A stretch of DNA of 8,710 nt from Alphaproteobacteria bacterium. GTDB taxonomy: Bacteria > Pseudomonadota > Alphaproteobacteria > Rhodospirillales > Rhodospirillaceae. Under the pieces are notes generated by a model. It was not told where the DNA came from. It saw only the letters and a list, made by a program, of their open reading frames with translations, and did no database searches. The position numbers and the translations under genes are program-made. Below, one piece after another: positions 6,372-8,710 of the stretch. Every line of letters starts with the position of its first letter. Positions within the stretch are counted from its first letter, which is position 1. Location: the NCBI GenBank assembly GCA_003250275.1, contig QKGW01000065.1, positions 1 to 8,710 of the forward strand, in the 5' to 3' direction.

Positions 6372-7661
6372 TCAGTTCAGATTGGCGCGCGCGCGGTTCA
6401 GGATGTCGCCCGGCGCGTCGCCCGGTTCGAGCCCGGCGACGCCGACGAGCGGCCAGATCTTCACCGGGCGGTAGACCTCCGGCACGGCGAAGTCGGTGAA
6501 GGTGAGCACGCCCGCGATGCGGTTCATCACCACCTGCGCCTCGGAGGGCAGGGTGTCCGGCAGCACGACGATGAAATCGGAGTCGGTGAGGCGCGCCGCA
6601 AGGTCCTCGACGCGGATCAGGCGCGCGAGCCAGCGCGCGAGCTGCTCGCTCAGCACCGCGCAGGCGGCGGGGCCGGCTTCGTCGCGCAGCGAAACCGCCT
6701 CGGGCAGGTGCAGGTGCACCACCGAGAGGGCGCGGTTCTGCCGGACCGCGAGTGCGATGCGGCGCTCGAGATAGGCGTGGAGGAATTCCTCGGTATAGAC
6801 CGCTTGGCGGGGATGTCCGGTCGCCTCGGTGAGGGTGCGGCGCAGCGAATCGCGCAACGCGGCGCGGCGATTCTGCAACGCGATCAACGATCGCGCTTCG
6901 CCCTGTGCGGTTTCGGGCGCATCGCTCGCGTCGAGCACGCGGCTCACTCCGGCGCGGTAGAGATCGCGCGCGCCGGCCTTGTCGAGGCCGGGCATTCGCA
7001 CCAGGAAGGGCAGGTTGAACAGGCGCGAGTTGTCGCGCATGTCGCGGCAGAGCCCGACCACGGAGTCGAGCAGGACGACCGGCGCGTCGACCACCACGAG
7101 GTCGAACATGCCGGGGCCGGTGAGAATGATCTCGGCTTCGGCGGTCGAGGTGGCGCTTTCCCACACCGCGTCGTCGCCGAGGAAATCGGCGGCCAGGGTC
7201 GTATCCGGGTTGAGGCCGATGTAGAGCGCGCGCGCCGGTCCGGTCGGCGAGGGGCCGGCGGTGCCGAGATCGCGGGCGCGCAGGCGCAGCTCGCTTTTCA
7301 TCGTCGCGAGGCGGAACAGCGGCTGCAGGCGGAACACCATGGCGTCCGCGTCGATCCCCGCGGGGAGCACGTCGTCCGCGGCGTGGGCCTCGGCGGTGTG
7401 CGCCGTCTCGCCGTCGGCGAAGGCGATCGAGACGTTGGCGGTCTCCGGGAGTTCGCGCAGGCGCCGCAGCAGCGCGCCCTCGGCCCCCTTGGGGTCGATG
7501 ATCAGCGCGACGTCGGGCGCGTCGGTGCTCATCGCGGCCAGCGCGGCGTCGGGGTTCGTCTGAACGTCGACGTGGTAGCGCGCGTGCTCGAAATAGGCCG
7601 CGACGACGCGCGACCGCTCCTGGTCCGGGCAGACGATGCAAATGTTGCCGAGGTTGGCCAT
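6372..7661 (-). CDS. REC-REC-degenerate GGDEF protein, PopA/PleD-like probable c-di-GMP effector
   Basis: This 429-residue cytoplasmic protein has the REC-REC-GGDEF layout of PleD and its paralogue PopA. Receiver 1 (about 5-118) is degenerate: the usual acidic pair near the N-terminus is replaced by CPDQE, and the phosphoacceptor region reads PDVALIIDPKG with its Asp (D56) one place out of register. Receiver 2 (about 144-245) keeps FDLVVVDAPVV with Asp192 in the canonical place but lacks a clear acidic pair (LNPD). The GGDEF domain (about 283-429) has lost catalysis: the signature is TDSDF (359-363), the metal-binding DxDxFK segment reads HLHLPEAV, and GHxxGD is absent. The inhibitory site RxxD is intact (RVED, 350-353), exactly five residues before the signature, as in PleD. 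I infer a c-di-GMP receptor rather than a cyclase. It could also be a wholly inactive scaffold. The ATG has only a weak AAGAA upstream. It probably heads a two-gene operon. Confidence 0.8.
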   Translation of the reverse strand: MANLGNICIVCPDQERSRVVAAYFEHARYHVDVQTNPDAALAAMSTDAPDVALIIDPKGAEGALLRRLRELPETANVSIAFADGETAHTAEAHAADDVLPAGIDADAMVFRLQPLFRLATMKSELRLRARDLGTAGPSPTGPARALYIGLNPDTTLAADFLGDDAVWESATSTAEAEIILTGPGMFDLVVVDAPVVLLDSVVGLCRDMRDNSRLFNLPFLVRMPGLDKAGARDLYRAGVSRVLDASDAPETAQGEARSLIALQNRRAALRDSLRRTLTEATGHPRQAVYTEEFLHAYLERRIALAVRQNRALSVVHLHLPEAVSLRDEAGPAACAVLSEQLARWLARLIRVEDLAARLTDSDFIVVLPDTLPSEAQVVMNRIAGVLTFTDFAVPEVYRPVKIWPLVGVAGLEPGDAPGDILNRARANLN

Positions 7662-7697
7662 GGGACGTTTCTTCGAAATACGGAGCGGGGAAACGGG

Positions 7698-7727
7698 ATA
7701 CTACGCCAAGAGGTGGGCATCCGTCAC
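7698..7727 (-). promoter_or_regulatory. Candidate promoter for the REC-REC-GGDEF / FrnE-like operon
   Basis: On the minus strand GTGACG (7727-7722, 4 of 6 to TTGACA) is followed after 18 bp by TAGTAT (7703-7698, 4 of 6 to TATAAT). This would start transcription near 7691, about 30 nt before the ATG at 7661. The spacing and position are plausible, but both hexamers are imperfect, and in a GC-rich genome such matches are only suggestive. Confidence 0.35.
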
Positions 7728-7773
7728 GATTTCGTTGAGGGAAGCTCTCCACCTGCAGGGGATAAGGCGAACC

Positions 7774-7795
7774 GTATCACATTTCTATCACAAAT
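7774..7795 (+). promoter_or_regulatory. Probable Pho box (PhoB-binding tandem repeat) upstream of phnC
   Basis: Two adjacent 11-bp direct repeats are visible: GTATCACATTT (7774-7784) and CTATCACAAAT (7785-7795). They share TATCACA followed by an AT-rich 4-mer. A PhoB box is built from 11-bp units of the form CTGTCAT plus four A/T-rich bases; these units match at T, TCA and the AT-rich tail but have A for G at position 3 and C for T at position 7. The repeat is one of the few AT-rich stretches in the window and ends 80 bp before the phnC ATG. Phosphonate and phosphate uptake genes are classical PhoB targets, so site and context agree. Other regulators that bind tandem repeats are not excluded. 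Confidence 0.6.
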
Positions 7796-7812
7796 TTTTC
7801 TTCCGCGGGAAA

Positions 7813-7841
7813 ACGACACCGCCGGGTTTTGTTCCTAGGGT
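7813..7841 (+). promoter_or_regulatory. Weak candidate core promoter for phnC
   Basis: ACGACA (7813-7818, 4 of 6 to TTGACA) is followed after 17 bp by TAGGGT (7836-7841, 3 of 6 to TATAAT). It lies between the Pho-box-like repeat and the phnC start. A PhoB-activated promoter normally has the box in place of the -35 region, about 10 bp from the -10, and I see no good -10 at that distance. This pair is therefore an alternative, with low confidence. Confidence 0.2.
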
Positions 7842-7875
7842 TTCCGCCGTCGGTTCACTAGCCAGGAACGAGTTC

Positions 7876-8710
7876 ATGACGGCGATTCACGTCGGCAATC
7901 TGTCGAAAACCTTCGGCAAGCCGCCGGGCGGGCGCTCGGGCGCGAAGCGGGCGCTTGACGACATCACCCTCGATATCGCCAGGGGCGAGATGGTCGCCCT
8001 GATCGGTGCATCGGGTTCGGGCAAGTCGACGCTGATCCGCCATCTGAGCGGCCTCGTAGTCGGCGACCGCGGCGTCATCGGCAATTCCGGAGAGGTCACG
8101 ATCCAGGGCCAGCGGATGCAGTGCAATGGCCGCCTGAGCCCCGACGTGCGCCGCCTGCGCGCCGACGTCGCGGTGATCTTCCAGCAATTCAATCTCGTCG
8201 GGCGGCTTTCGCTGCTCGAAAACGTGCTCCTCGGCGGTCTCGGCCGCATCGGCTTCTGGCGCGGTAGCCTCGGGCGCTTCACCCGCGACGAGAAGCTCGC
8301 GGCGATGGAGGCGCTCGACCGCGTTGGCATGGCCGATTATGCGATGCAGCGCGCCTCGACCCTCTCCGGCGGGCAGCAGCAGCGCGGCGCGATCGCGCGC
8401 GCCCTGGTGCAGAAGGCGGCGATTATCCTCGCCGACGAGCCGATCGCCTCGCTCGACCCCGAAAGCGCGCGCCGGGTGATGGAAAGCCTAGCCGCGATCA
8501 ACGCCGAGGACGGCACCACCGTCGTCGTCTCGCTGCATCAGGTCGCCTACGCCAAGCGCTTCTGCCCGCGCGCCGTCGCGCTCGCGCAGGGGAAGATGGT
8601 CTACGACGGCCCGAGCGAACGGCTCGACGTCGAGACCCTGTGCACCCTCTACGGCGCGCAGTCGAGCGAACTGTTGATGGACGAAACCCTCGAAGACGCG
8701 CCCGCCGACG
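7876..8710 (+). CDS. phnC: Phosphonate ABC transporter ATP-binding protein PhnC (partial, 3' end outside window)
   Basis: PhnC is the cytoplasmic ATPase of the PhnCDE importer, which takes up phosphonates and, in some bacteria, phosphate or phosphite. From the ATG at 7876 the frame runs open to the window end with 278 residues. PhnC proteins are usually about 260-290, so only the tail should be missing. Visible motifs: Walker A GASGSGKST (44-52), Q-loop FQQFNLV (Q103/Q104), signature LSGGQQQR (163-170), Walker B IILADEP (183-189), D-loop SLD (192-194) and H-loop His221 in SLHQ. FQQFNLVGRLSLLENVLLG, the GFWR segment (126-129) and the late FCPRAVALAQGKMVYDGP are characteristic of PhnC rather than other ABC ATPases. 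AGGA (7864-7867) lies 8 nt before the ATG. A probable Pho box upstream suggests induction by phosphate starvation. phnD and phnE would be expected downstream, outside the window. Confidence 0.92.
   Translation, partial: MTAIHVGNLSKTFGKPPGGRSGAKRALDDITLDIARGEMVALIGASGSGKSTLIRHLSGLVVGDRGVIGNSGEVTIQGQRMQCNGRLSPDVRRLRADVAVIFQQFNLVGRLSLLENVLLGGLGRIGFWRGSLGRFTRDEKLAAMEALDRVGMADYAMQRASTLSGGQQQRGAIARALVQKAAIILADEPIASLDPESARRVMESLAAINAEDGTTVVVSLHQVAYAKRFCPRAVALAQGKMVYDGPSERLDVETLCTLYGAQSSELLMDETLEDAPAD

Noticed and set aside
6372..7661. Annotation of this gene as an active diguanylate cyclase
   Set aside because: The GGDEF signature is TDSDF and the metal-binding aspartates are missing, so cyclase activity is very unlikely.
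6358..7752. A 693-codon minus-strand frame continuous with the FrnE-like gene
   Set aside because: The portion above 6357 is an out-of-frame reading of the REC-REC-GGDEF gene and is Arg/Pro-rich. The strong GGAGG and conserved N-terminus set the real start at 6357, so this is not a fusion protein.
7797..7833. Imperfect inverted repeats TTCC-GCG-GGAA (7801-7811) and AAAAC/GTTTT (7810-7830) before phnC
   Set aside because: The arms are only 4-5 bp, no T-run follows in either useful direction, and they do not form a convincing terminator, riboswitch or operator.
1..8710. Mobile elements, CRISPR arrays, toxin-antitoxin or phage-defence modules
   Set aside because: I looked for repeats, transposase or integrase motifs, short spaced repeats and small paired genes and found none. 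Every long stretch is explained by core genes.

Overview
This is a GC-rich, densely coded stretch of bacterial chromosome. The protein types, the sdhE/mfd/recG neighbourhood and the RecG start (MRPTILYPLF...) point to an alphaproteobacterium, possibly a Rhodospirillales-like lineage. That placement rests on recognition, not on a search. I see no rRNA, tRNA, CRISPR array, insertion sequence, integrase or attachment site. Two genes run off the window ends.

Layout. (1) Positions 1-1861, minus strand: recG, a replication-fork helicase, missing its C-terminus. (2) A 92-bp divergent intergenic region with a good sigma70-type promoter facing right. (3) 1954-2232, plus: sdhE, the succinate dehydrogenase flavinylation factor. 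(4) 2229-5705, plus: mfd, the transcription-repair coupling factor. It most likely starts at a TTG that overlaps the sdhE stop codon (TTGA), so the two genes should be co-transcribed and translationally coupled. (5) 5671-6357, minus: a cytoplasmic DsbA/FrnE-like thiol oxidoreductase with a CPWC active site; its 3' end overlaps the 3' end of mfd by 35 bp. (6) 6372-7661, minus: a 429-residue REC-REC-GGDEF protein with an eroded catalytic site but an intact RxxD inhibitory site, the layout of the c-di-GMP effector PopA. It lies 14 bp upstream of the oxidoreductase gene, so the two form a probable operon. (7) A 214-bp divergent intergenic region. It holds a candidate promoter for the REC-REC-GGDEF gene and, facing right, a tandem 11-bp repeat that resembles a PhoB box. 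(8) 7876 to the end, plus: phnC, the ATPase of a phosphonate/phosphate ABC importer, cut by the window end.

How they fit together. RecG and Mfd both carry a RecG-type helicase module with a TRG motif and act on stalled forks and stalled RNA polymerase. SdhE is a metabolic passenger in the Mfd transcript. The phn gene appears to begin a phosphate-starvation operon that continues beyond the window. Most of the window is ordinary core genome. The item most worth pursuing is the probable non-catalytic c-di-GMP receptor and its link to the thiol oxidoreductase, followed by the Pho box and two codon-usage anomalies inside mfd.
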